NCBI RefSeq assembly: GCF_015674855.1
Contig: NZ_JADMLG010000003.1
Span: 437,917-501,916 of the forward strand
Source: Nocardia bovistercoris
GTDB lineage: Bacteria; Actinomycetota; Actinomycetes; Mycobacteriales; Mycobacteriaceae
Direction of reading: 5' to 3'
Length of the DNA: 64,000 nucleotides
A model generated the notes under the pieces. The model was given only the letters and a program-made list of their open reading frames with translations. It was not told the DNA's origin and did no database searches. Position 1 is the stretch's first letter. Every line of letters starts with the position of its first letter. Of the stretch, positions 52,425 through 60,023 are shown one piece after another. Position numbers and translations under genes: made by a program.

Positions 52425-53192
52425 CTAGGGCTTGTCGCGCGGCTGTCCACGGTCGTTTTTCCGCGCGGTCCGCTGGTTTGCTGCCGGGGGTCCGCCGACG
52501 ACCAGCCGTAGCGGTGGCTGCGCCTGCGGACCAACGAGCGGGTTCGCCAGCAGTCTGTCCAGATCATCGAGACGGGCGACCGTACCGGACAGGTCCAGCC
52601 CCTTGGCGGCTTCCCGGATGATGTCTTTCACCCGCTCGCCTCGGCAGTAGTAGACCAGCCCGTGACACCCGGCGACCGAGGCCGCGCGGTGGGCCGCCGC
52701 GACCGACGCCCTTGCCGTGGCGTGCGCGGTCTTCGGAGACAACTCGACTTCCACCGCCCACCAGCGGCCCTCCGCGTCGATATAGCGGCCGTCGTGGATG
52801 TGCGGACGCGCGGTCCCGAGCTTGGTCGGGCCGACTTCGTGACGTAGCGTCCGCTCCGAAATCCATCGCTCGGAATCCAACCCGACAAGCGCCAACCGAA
52901 CCCGCAACACCGTGGTCACGTGATCGAGCATCTTCGGCGTAGGCACCCAATGCCGAGCGGTGAACCCGAGGAACCCCTCGGCGGTCGTGGCGGTCGGGAC
53001 CACCCACGCCGGACCGGGCACCGGCTGCAACAACGGCCCGATCATCACCGCTTCACGCCACCGCTGAGCCATCCGATACGCCGAACGCCTACTCACCCCA
53101 TGCATCTCGGCCACCAAATCCAGCGGCGCCCCGTAATGCTCGGACAGCACCGCCAACGCCGTGAAGTCCCGAGGAGTCAGACGAACGCTCAC
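52425..53192 (-). CDS. HTH plus nuclease-fold protein (replication-relaxation-like)
   Basis: A 255-aa protein. Residues 5-50 form a winged HTH (LTPRDFTALAVLSEHYGAPLDLVAEMHGVSRRSAYRMAQRW), as in plasmid replication-relaxation proteins. In the middle, RPHIHDGRYIDAEGRWWAVEVELSPKT (Glu148, Glu150, Lys154) resembles a PD-(D/E)xK nuclease core. The C-terminus is disordered and basic. It adjoins the repeat region and overlaps the HTH gene upstream by 4 nt. A role in starting replication or mobilising the element is an inference. Confidence 0.55.
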   Translation of the reverse strand: MSVRLTPRDFTALAVLSEHYGAPLDLVAEMHGVSRRSAYRMAQRWREAVMIGPLLQPVPGPAWVVPTATTAEGFLGFTARHWVPTPKMLDHVTTVLRVRLALVGLDSERWISERTLRHEVGPTKLGTARPHIHDGRYIDAEGRWWAVEVELSPKTAHATARASVAAAHRAASVAGCHGLVYYCRGERVKDIIREAAKGLDLSGTVARLDDLDRLLANPLVGPQAQPPLRLVVGGPPAANQRTARKNDRGQPRDKP

Positions 53193-53926
53193 CGCTCCAA
53201 CCCCTCATCACGGACAACCGCCAAGGCATTGCTGTACCAGTGATCCCCCAGCGCTGACCGCGACTCCGAGGAAGGCACCCAGCTCATCAATTCCCGCATC
53301 CGCGACTCCGGGCCGCTTCGGTCCTGGTCCGCGCCCCACCAACCCTGATCGCCCGCTTCCGTCGCCGCAGGCACGCGCGCGGGTTCCTGCACGGCCCGCT
53401 CGATATCGATTCCCTCGCTGGCCCGCACCTGACCGTTGTTCTGCGGGCACTCGACTTCCCGCGCGGCCATCGCCGCGTCGAGTTCCCGGCTGTAGGCCAG
53501 GTATATCGCGTCGGCATCGCGGCGCGCCTGGATGCGCTCGGCCTTGTCGGGGTGCGCGGCCAACCACTTCCGTTCGACCGAGCCCGCGGCTTCACGGCGC
53601 GGCCCCCCGATGTCTTCGGCTCCCGCGAACGGGTCGAACTCCCCGCCTTGGCCGAGCGCAGCCCCGGCCGGTTCGAACAGTTCCTCGGCCTTGTGCTCGG
53701 GAAACATGGCCTCCAGCACCCGGCACGAATGCCCACGCGGCAAGCCTTGGAGGTCTCCGGACAGCCACTTATAGAACATCGCCTTACTCGGAGCTGTGCC
53801 GACCAGCTCAGGCTCCGACACGGCAGCGACACGATCGTAGGCGCGCTTGAACTCGGAATGGCTTTGCAAATGCTGCTCGCGCAGAAGCGATTTCAACACC
53901 GTGCCCTGCCCCATGTTGCGTGCCAT
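53189..53926 (-). CDS. Element regulator with paralogous N-terminal HTH-like domain
   Basis: A 245-aa protein. Residues 9-85 (LKSLLREQHLQSHSEFKRAYDRVA ... WLSGDLQGLPRGHSCRVLEAMFPEHKAEELF) match the N-terminus of the plus-strand gene at 55125, so the two are paralogs in this domain, which looks like a DNA-binding module. The remainder is helical and charged, with no motif I recognise. The ATG at 53926 shares a base with the upstream stop (TGATG), and its end overlaps the next start by 4 nt. The frame opening at 54073 is shadow. Confidence 0.65.
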   Translation of the reverse strand: MARNMGQGTVLKSLLREQHLQSHSEFKRAYDRVAAVSEPELVGTAPSKAMFYKWLSGDLQGLPRGHSCRVLEAMFPEHKAEELFEPAGAALGQGGEFDPFAGAEDIGGPRREAAGSVERKWLAAHPDKAERIQARRDADAIYLAYSRELDAAMAAREVECPQNNGQVRASEGIDIERAVQEPARVPAATEAGDQGWWGADQDRSGPESRMRELMSWVPSSESRSALGDHWYSNALAVVRDEGLER

Positions 53927-54357
53927 CACGCCACCGCCCCAGCGGCGGCGAACTTCGCCGACTTCTGCACCAACCCGAACACGCAGCCGCACCCGGTCAC
54001 ACTGGCCATCCAGGGCGCACCGCCGCAGACCTCGCAGACCTCCCACTCCGCCGACTCGTGAGTCACGATGCAATCGGCGTTCTCACACTCGGTGTGCTCG
54101 CACCAGATGCACACCCCAGCGAAACTTGTCCGCGACGGGCGCAGCTGCGGTGCCGACTGCGGGAACAACTCGGCCACCGACACCCCCACCAACGCGGCCA
54201 CCGCATACCGGTGACGCGGGTACGGAGTACGGCCGGTCTGAATCCACCGCTCAACGGTCTTCGGATCGACCTGCAACTTCTCTGCGACACGTTCGGGGGT
54301 GAAACCCGCCTTCAGCACCGCTTCACGCAACCTGAGATTCGTCCTTACACTGGACAT
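53926..54357 (-). CDS. XRE-like HTH protein with zinc-ribbon-like tail
   Basis: A 143-aa protein. An N-terminal HTH (LRLREAVLKAGFTPERVAEKLQVDPKTVERWIQTGRTPYPRHRYAVAALVGV) is joined to a cysteine-rich tail with CIWCEH, CENADC, CEVCGG and CGC, likely a zinc ribbon. ATG 54357 is chosen because the 39 codons upstream are low-complexity shadow crossing the divergent promoter. It is the first gene of the minus-strand operon and probably its control protein. Confidence 0.72.
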   Translation of the reverse strand: MSSVRTNLRLREAVLKAGFTPERVAEKLQVDPKTVERWIQTGRTPYPRHRYAVAALVGVSVAELFPQSAPQLRPSRTSFAGVCIWCEHTECENADCIVTHESAEWEVCEVCGGAPWMASVTGCGCVFGLVQKSAKFAAAGAVA

Positions 54358-54488
54358 GCTTCTTGGACTCCTATCCAAAAGAGGCGAAGACCGAAGCGGG
54401 CTGGAACCCGCCTTCGGCACCGGGCTCTCTCGTCGCTCGAACGGCGAGGGAGCCCTTTCTGTTGTCCCCAACATCTACAACTTTACTA

Positions 54489-54506
54489 GACCGTACTAGT
54501 ACGGTC
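54489..54506. promoter_or_regulatory. 18-bp perfect palindrome, probable GntR operator
   Basis: GACCGTACTAGTACGGTC lies between the divergent HTH and GntR genes. The CTAGTAC-type centre resembles operators of GntR regulators of actinomycete integrative elements (KorSA type). Confidence 0.75.
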
Positions 54507-54557
54507 AAGGTTTGACGCCGGGAAATGGTCGTCGGACCTCGCATATAAGCTGGTCCC

Positions 54558-54914
54558 GTGGCCGAGGAACTGACAGATGCCGACAACGCTCGTCCGGTGT
54601 ATCTCCGGATCGCGGACGCACTTCGTCAGCGCTACACACCGGGCGGTCAGCTCCCCTCCACTCCGAAACTCGCGGAGGAGTGGGGTGTAGCCCGCGAAAC
54701 GATCCGCGCCGCGATCGACGTGCTTCGGACCGACGAACTCGTCACGTCATCACCCGGCCGAGGCGTCTTCTACGCTGCCGACCGCGCGCCTGCCGATCCG
54801 GCGAACGACATCGGCCAAGTTGTCGCCCGACTCGATGAGGTGCTGAACAGGTTGGACAGCATAGAAAACAGGCTGTCACTGCTGGAGAGCGAACCTCGCA
54901 AAGCATCTGACTGA
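54558..54914 (+). CDS. Small GntR-family regulator (KorSA-like)
   Basis: A 118-aa protein starting at GTG. It is mostly the GntR winged helix (PVYLRIADALRQRYTPGGQLPSTPKLAEEWGVARETIRAAIDVLRTDELVTSSPGRGVFY) followed by a coiled coil (VVARLDEVLNRLDSIENRLSLLES) for dimerising. No effector domain is present. Regulators of this size silence transfer or replication genes in pSAM2-like elements, and the palindrome 52 nt upstream is the likely target. Confidence 0.85.
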   Translation: MAEELTDADNARPVYLRIADALRQRYTPGGQLPSTPKLAEEWGVARETIRAAIDVLRTDELVTSSPGRGVFYAADRAPADPANDIGQVVARLDEVLNRLDSIENRLSLLESEPRKASD

Positions 54915-55124
54915 CAACAACATTGACACGTTTGTCGGTGGTCCTCGCGGCGAATCAACTTGTCTGATGTTCATGTCTACGAGCAAACACCGACAACATG
55001 TTCCGTCGCGACGCCGCGCGCGTCACGTCTCATGCTTCGCTGTGCGGTCTCGTGTCGACGCTGTTCCCTCTGTGTGCCGTCTTGCGACTACGCTCGATCA
55101 CAAGCCGATATCCAGGGGGAGCCG

Positions 55125-56249
55125 TTGCCGATAACCGCCGTCCGCCTTAAAGCGCTACTACGCGAACGTCACTGGCAGAAGTACGCGACTTTCTGCCGCG
55201 AGTACGACCGCGTTGCGGCGCTGATCGACACCGACCTGATCGGCACTGCCCCGAGCCGCGGGCAGCTGCACCGTTGGCTGTCCGGCGAACTCAAAGGACT
55301 CCCATACCCTGACCACTGCCGTGTGCTCGAGGGCATGTTTCCGGGCTGGTCGGCCGATCGCCTCTTCGAGGTCACCGACGACGGGCTGGCCATCCCGAGC
55401 GACACCTTCGGCGTAGACGAACTCGTCCGTGCGGTCAGCAGCGCCATGCACACCCCGGACGCGAGCCGCGCCGGATGGGCGCCGGGCGAGTCCAGAGGAG
55501 ACGGCGCCATCCTGCTCGACGGTGCGATATCTGCTTCCGGCCAGGACATCCCAGACTCCAAACGGCGAATCGCAAAACGGCTCATCTCTCTCGCGCGAGT
55601 CCTTCGACTCGATGACACCGAGACAGCGCGTATTGCCAGCCTCGCAGGTCAGGTGGTCGAACTCGAGATGCATGTCGAGATCTCCATCGACCGCGACGGC
55701 CTCGGCCGAGTCACCTACCGTCACGAACTCTTCAACATGAGCAACGATCCTGTCAGCCGGATACCCCGCGAAGTCTGGTTCGAGCACACGCCGAAACCGC
55801 TCACCATCACCCCGATTTCAGTCGGCACTCACCGAGCGCTGATCCAGCGAATCCACGACACACCGGGCCTGGCTAAATTCGCCTGCCAGATCGCCCCCGC
55901 GATCCAACCTGGCGAAACAGGAACCGTCAGCTACGAGTGCACCGGCGGCCAGTTCATCAGCGACCACTATTGGCGGCAGGGCGCTGCACGGTACACACGG
56001 CACCTGACGATCACACTGCACCATCAAGCGGTCGGCCGACTACTCTCCTACTCAGCACAGGAAGAACAGGTGAACGGCGCAGAAAAGTCGGTCTCTGAAA
56101 ACCTCTTCTGGGACAACGACGGCGACGACGTATCAGTGACCCTGACACGCGACTACCTACGGCCTGGACAGTCCGTAACCCTTCGGTGGGATGTCGAACA
56201 CATCGAACGGAATCACGCGCAGTACGACACCGAAAAGGAAAACGAGTGA
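55125..56249 (+). CDS. Regulator/sensor with HTH-like N-domain and beta-rich C-domain
   Basis: A 374-aa protein. Residues 6-82 (LKALLRERHWQKYATFCREYDRVA ... WLSGELKGLPYPDHCRVLEGMFPGWSADRLF) share the module of the 53189-53926 protein. A linker and helix follow (KRRIAKRLISLARVLRLDDTE), then a beta-rich domain (EMHVEISIDRDGLGRVTYRHELFNMSN ... VTLTRDYLRPGQSVTLRWDVE) that looks like a ligand- or protein-sensing fold. I use TTG 55125: AGGGGGA precedes it and it matches the paralog's N-terminus. An upstream ATG at 54960 adds 55 Cys-rich residues without homology. Its stop overlaps the GGCT start. Confidence 0.65.
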   Translation: MPITAVRLKALLRERHWQKYATFCREYDRVAALIDTDLIGTAPSRGQLHRWLSGELKGLPYPDHCRVLEGMFPGWSADRLFEVTDDGLAIPSDTFGVDELVRAVSSAMHTPDASRAGWAPGESRGDGAILLDGAISASGQDIPDSKRRIAKRLISLARVLRLDDTETARIASLAGQVVELEMHVEISIDRDGLGRVTYRHELFNMSNDPVSRIPREVWFEHTPKPLTITPISVGTHRALIQRIHDTPGLAKFACQIAPAIQPGETGTVSYECTGGQFISDHYWRQGAARYTRHLTITLHHQAVGRLLSYSAQEEQVNGAEKSVSENLFWDNDGDDVSVTLTRDYLRPGQSVTLRWDVEHIERNHAQYDTEKENE

Positions 56250-56713
56250 GTACTTCCCCCGACGGCCGTCTGATCCCTCGCGCCGAGATTGCCACCGACG
56301 ACGGCATTCCGCCAATCCTGTTCGCATACGGCACGCTTCAAATCGCGGCAGTACTCGAAACTTTGATCGGGCGCATCCCACCGACCACGCCCACAAATCT
56401 GCCTGGATGGCGAGCGGTTCGACTCCACGGAAAGCCTTATCCCGGCCTAGTTCGCGATACCTCACACGCAGCACCCGGATTGCTCTTGACCGACCTCACC
56501 AACGAGGAATGGTCACTACTCGACAGATTCGAGGACACCATCTACAGCCTCGAACGCGTAACGACCGCCGACAGAACCGACGCATGGGCATACGCCTGGC
56601 CGAATGACTTCGAAGACGCCGATTGGCTGCTGAACGAATTCGAGCGGAACGAACTGCCCAGCTACATCACGCGGTGCTCTGCATGGCTGGAACGAGACCG
56701 AAACCGCCGCTGA
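56246..56713 (+). CDS. Gamma-glutamylcyclotransferase-like (AIG2) protein
   Basis: A 155-aa protein of the GGCT fold. LFAYGTLQ is the substrate-binding YGxL loop, APGLLLTDLTNEEWSLLDRFED includes the conserved acid region (LDRFED), then YSLERVT. Relatives act on gamma-glutamyl or modified amino-acid groups, including isopeptide-like adducts. The start GTG overlaps the sensor's stop (GTGA), so the two proteins are probably functionally joined. A hairpin pair follows. Confidence 0.78.
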   Translation: MSTSPDGRLIPRAEIATDDGIPPILFAYGTLQIAAVLETLIGRIPPTTPTNLPGWRAVRLHGKPYPGLVRDTSHAAPGLLLTDLTNEEWSLLDRFEDTIYSLERVTTADRTDAWAYAWPNDFEDADWLLNEFERNELPSYITRCSAWLERDRNRR

Positions 56714-56746
56714 CACTTTCCGGCGACCAGCGGCTGTTTCTGGTGT

Positions 56747-56786
56747 GGGGCGCGTGCGCCCCTTCGGGCAGGCCCCTGGCCTGCCC
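56747..56786. terminator. Paired hairpins after the GGCT gene
   Basis: GGGGCGC-GT-GCGCCCC (56747-56762) is followed by GGGCAGGC-CCCTG-GCCTGCCC (56766-56786). They stand 34 nt past the stop codon and probably end the sensor-GGCT transcript. Confidence 0.65.
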
Positions 56787-56971
56787 GCTAAGCCTGCACC
56801 TTTCCGCGTAGAGGCTCACGGGTCAAGGGTGGCCGCAGGCCATCGGCGCAGCCGACGCCGCAGGCGCCCTTGAGGCGTGAGGGACGCGGGAACACAATGC
56901 AGGCGACCCACACCAGAAACCACGGCCGCAGGCCGTGCACGCGGGTGCCCGCGCCCGCGACCAACCTCGAC

Positions 56972-57059
56972 ATTGACGCCTATGCATCAAACGCTTTTGA
57001 TGCATAGGCGTCAATCCGCGTCGATGCTTATGCATCAAACTCCTTGATGCATAAGCATC
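56972..57059. repeat. Two tandem long hairpins with a shared TATGCATCAA core
   Basis: Hairpin one (56972-57015) has perfect 20-bp arms ATTGACGCCTATGCATCAAA / TTTGATGCATAGGCGTCAAT with loop CGCT. Hairpin two (57023-57059) has perfect 16-bp arms GATGCTTATGCATCAA / TTGATGCATAAGCATC with loop ACTCC. Both contain TATGCATCAA. Confidence 0.85.
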
Positions 57060-57329
57060 AGTCCTGGCGACGGTTCGGCGCATCGGCATCAATTCCGACC
57101 CACCACACGCGCACCCCCAGAACCGACACCGCTCCAACTAAACCCACCAGAGTACGCAAGCCGCGGCCCTGAACCGCAGCCGCACCACCTGACGTCACCC
57201 CCACTCTCGTATGCCAACGCACCACGCCCGCAAACCCACCGATACCCATCCGACGCAACCCATGTCTTTTATCTCTTTCACTCAACCACTCTCCAACTCG
57301 ACCACCCCTCATCTTTTGATTTCTGATTG

Positions 57330-57411
57330 CCCCCACCCCCTCCCACTACGACATCTCAGCACACGTTTCACGCAGTGTGTGTTGAGATGTCGTAGTGGGA
57401 GGGGGTGGGGG
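57330..57411. repeat. 35-bp-arm inverted repeat ending in G/C tracts
   Basis: The arms (57330-57364 and 57377-57411) pair along their whole length except one G-T, with a 12-nt loop. The outer ends are CCCCCACCCCC / GGGGGTGGGGG and the middle is CTACGACATCTCA / TGAGATGTCGTAG. Confidence 0.85.
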
Positions 57412-57470
57412 TGAGCAGAAATCCCGCCCTTAAATCCCCAGTTCATCACCGGTTTCCGATGATCTCGGCT

Positions 57471-57555
57471 GTGACAAAACCCCGGCAAACAAGCGTCCGC
57501 GCTTGTACCGTCGATTGCCGGGAAGATGACAAGGGTTGTGCCGGGGTTTTGACAC
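57471..57555. repeat. Inverted repeat with 17-bp arms and inner stem
   Basis: GTGACAAAACCCCGGCA (57471-57487) and TGCCGGGGTTTTGACAC (57539-57555) pair with one mismatch; ACAAGCG/CGCTTGT forms an inner stem from 57489. The shape recalls a structured RNA or a mobile-element end. Confidence 0.7.
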
Positions 57556-58045
57556 AACACGAACCGCCCGAAACCGACATTCGACCACCGCTGGCCGGAC
57601 CTCGTGAACACGAGGGGAGGCCCTTCCTCGGCGGATAGCCTGAGCCCAGATCGACGCTTGTTCAAGGGCGCTCCTGCGTCGCGTCGGCTGCGCCGATAGC
57701 CTGCGGCAACCCTTGAGCAACCGCCGCTCCGCGCTCTAGAAGCCTTCGGAGGAACGGCCAGGGGAACAGTCGGGGAAAAGACTAGAACCACCGCCAGACC
57801 GCGAACACGTAGTCCTCCAACCGGAATCACCCCTGCGGTTTCCGTAGCTGCTCGGCCCACACCGCCGAGGCGGCGCGATTGCGTCGATCTGCAATCGTGG
57901 ATACCCCGCCACGCTAGGGCTCAGCTTCAGCGGCCCAGCTATCCATTGGGGGCATAAACGGGGAATTGGTCTGCTTTAGGCGAGATCAGGATTGGTCCGA
58001 TCTATCCACGAAGTACATGCCCTGGTGCACGCGAAAGGCGGCAAG

Positions 58046-59806
58046 ATGATGGACATGAGCCGAATCGAGTGGACCCGAAGGGGTCCTGACGAAATTGAAG
58101 AAGCTGTTTCGATGTTTATTTGCCGCCTCTATCCTAGCGCGTTTCGAGTACGTGCATCGAGAGGCGATGGCGGAATTGATGTTTGCGTCCCGACTGCGCC
58201 CAATCATTTCGATATATATCAGGTGAAGAAATTTTCTTCTAATTTGACAAGCTCGCAGAAGAAGCAAGCGGAAGGTTCACACAAGCGGATAGCGAAATAC
58301 GCTGCGGGCAGAGGATGGGTCATCGATAACTGGTATCTGACACTGCCTCTCGATCCTACGACAGAGAATTTGACCTGGCTCGCGGCGATAGCGAAATCCG
58401 GCACATTTCCGTGTGAGTGGCGGGGCTTGTCGCACGTTGATGGCTGGGCTGCACAATTCCCGGAAATTGTGGATTACTATTTCGAAAGCGGCAAGGCGCG
58501 TCTAAATGAAGATCTGGCTAGGTTCACTGCAATTTCGGGCGTACCGATGTCAGAGAACTCTCCCGTTAATGTTGGGAATTATGCCAATTTGACACCCTCC
58601 GACGTTCTAAACGGAATTACTCAACTGCGCGAGACTTTGAACAGTCGAGACCCGCACTATCTATATGACTTCGCTGTAACCGGTTCTTTGCCAATGAATT
58701 ATCCTAGTTCACTTCCCGCCACCCTGGCGGTGCGGGCCGTCCAGCAGGTCGGCGAGAGCTACGTAACATTCGATGTTCATGCTCGCTGCGCGGAATCACT
58801 AAACGAAAGACCGATCACAGCGCGAATGACACTCATTGTAGAGTCCGGAAGCGAAAACGAAAGGGAATTGAAAGAATACATAAAATTCGGGCGAGTTCCA
58901 CGGGGCCTGATAACTGTCAGAGACATGGAGGTCGACATGCCTGGCGGATTGGGAAGAGAAAGCGCTGAAGGGAAGATTCGTATACTTGAGCCCGATATGG
59001 AGGCTGAAGTATTTGAACGGCGCCTCGAAGTGCTCTCACCAGATGATGAAGTGATTGCATCAATTGAGTTAAAAATGTATCCGCCACTGAAGAGCAGTGA
59101 TGGCAATGGGGTCTCTAATCGCGGTACGGACAGAAGTGGCGCGTTCGAACTGGAAACCCTGACCGTACTCGAACCTCTCACGCCGATGTCGTTGCGGTTT
59201 CATTGTGGATGTATCGAGGGCAAGTTTCCTGATGAAGTCGAGCCAGCGCTCGCCGTAATCGGTGCCCTCCGAGGTGGTAATAGGCTGAGAATGGGTAAGG
59301 TACGCGGCCCGAACACCGTTGACATTCAGGAAATTCCATGCGACCTCCTCGATGAGCAGCAGTCAGGGCTAAGTGAGATCTTGCTTCGGTATGTTCGAGC
59401 TTTGCTTGTAGTGCAGAAACATTCAGATATCGAGATTAGAATTCCAGAATCTATTGATGATTTCAATATCGAGAAAACACTTCAGGTTGCGCAACTTTTG
59501 AAGGGAGATACTCTCCAGTCCAAATGGGCAGAGTTCACAATCGTCGTATCTGCTGATGCACCCGACTTCGAGGAGCCTGGCAGCCCCGTTATCATGTCAG
59601 AGCCGTTGACACTAGAGATTGGAGATCATCAAGTAGATCTGGGCGCACAACGAATAATCCTCGAGTCGGCGAATTTGGTCCGCACCGAGATAGACTCAGA
59701 CGGAGATAAAGTGCTCACTTTCGAGCCTGCACTTGGCAATGAAATAGTGCGGGTGTCTTGGCTCGATCCGACGACGACCGAGAGCCTGAGCGCTTCGGAG
59801 GAGTAA
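58046..59806 (+). CDS. Mrr-like restriction-nuclease-fold protein
   Basis: A 586-aa protein. The N-terminal 150 residues carry a PD-(D/E)xK nuclease pattern: SRGDGGIDV (Asp45) then DIYQVKKF (Gln59, Lys61), as in Mrr-type enzymes acting on foreign or modified DNA. The remaining 430 residues hold beta-rich and helical segments I do not recognise. The gene is clearly richer in A+T than its neighbours, which suggests recent transfer. ATG 58046 follows AAAGGCGG; a TTG at 57992 would add 18 codons. As the last gene before the att site it looks like defence cargo. Confidence 0.7.
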   Translation: MMDMSRIEWTRRGPDEIEEAVSMFICRLYPSAFRVRASRGDGGIDVCVPTAPNHFDIYQVKKFSSNLTSSQKKQAEGSHKRIAKYAAGRGWVIDNWYLTLPLDPTTENLTWLAAIAKSGTFPCEWRGLSHVDGWAAQFPEIVDYYFESGKARLNEDLARFTAISGVPMSENSPVNVGNYANLTPSDVLNGITQLRETLNSRDPHYLYDFAVTGSLPMNYPSSLPATLAVRAVQQVGESYVTFDVHARCAESLNERPITARMTLIVESGSENERELKEYIKFGRVPRGLITVRDMEVDMPGGLGRESAEGKIRILEPDMEAEVFERRLEVLSPDDEVIASIELKMYPPLKSSDGNGVSNRGTDRSGAFELETLTVLEPLTPMSLRFHCGCIEGKFPDEVEPALAVIGALRGGNRLRMGKVRGPNTVDIQEIPCDLLDEQQSGLSEILLRYVRALLVVQKHSDIEIRIPESIDDFNIEKTLQVAQLLKGDTLQSKWAEFTIVVSADAPDFEEPGSPVIMSEPLTLEIGDHQVDLGAQRIILESANLVRTEIDSDGDKVLTFEPALGNEIVRVSWLDPTTTESLSASEE

Positions 59807-59940
59807 CCATCCAGCCCTTTCTGGATTGGGGCCAATTTGGGGCCACACGTCATGAACCAGCCTGAACGACCAGCGCATTAGGCAACTCGCGGAGAAGAAG
59901 TAGACCGAGTGTGACGTGCGCAATTGGCTTCTCGGGAACG

Positions 59941-59992
59941 CTGGGGGTCAAGTGGTCGCAGGTTCAAATCCTGTCAGCCCGACAGACAGAAA
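59941..59992 (+). repeat. attR/shared att: second copy of the 52-bp tRNA core
   Basis: This is identical over 52 bp to 50125-50176. Here the tRNA 5' half is missing, so it is a fragment left by integration. It also abuts the second integrase remnant, as expected when two related elements stand in tandem at one site. Confidence 0.92.
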
Positions 59993-60021
59993 CCCCTTCC
60001 CACCAGCACGGGAAGGGGTTT
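59990..60021. terminator. Hairpin terminator after the second integrase
   Basis: Arms AAACCCCTTCCC / GGGAAGGGGTTT (12 bp) around an 8-nt loop, followed by TTC-rich sequence. It takes the place of the 50175-50204 hairpin at the first element but has diverged in sequence. Confidence 0.75.
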
Positions 60022-60023
60022 CT

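Larger units (their letters stand above)
56714..58045. other. 1.3-kb gene-free region rich in inverted repeats
   Basis: No frame here has convincing codon use or starts. It contains at least five long inverted repeats, listed separately, and base composition that shifts from GC-rich to AT-rich toward the next gene. It could encode structured RNA or hold replication or transfer sites. Confidence 0.5.
50125..59992. mobile_element. Integrative element at tRNA-Pro
   Basis: A 9.9-kb element lies between two perfect 52-bp copies of the tRNA-Pro 3' half (50125-50176 and 59941-59992). It carries a tyrosine integrase beside the tRNA, two excisionase-like genes, an iteron-like region, a nuclease-fold protein, several regulators and an AT-rich nuclease gene. 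It lacks recognisable conjugation (FtsK/TraB), capsid or classical rep genes, so it looks like a small mobilisable island or phage satellite. Confidence 0.85.

Noticed and set aside
57309..57860. A 183-codon minus-strand frame across the inverted repeats
   Set aside because: The frame is open because of the GC-rich repeats; its product has no plausible fold and no supported start.
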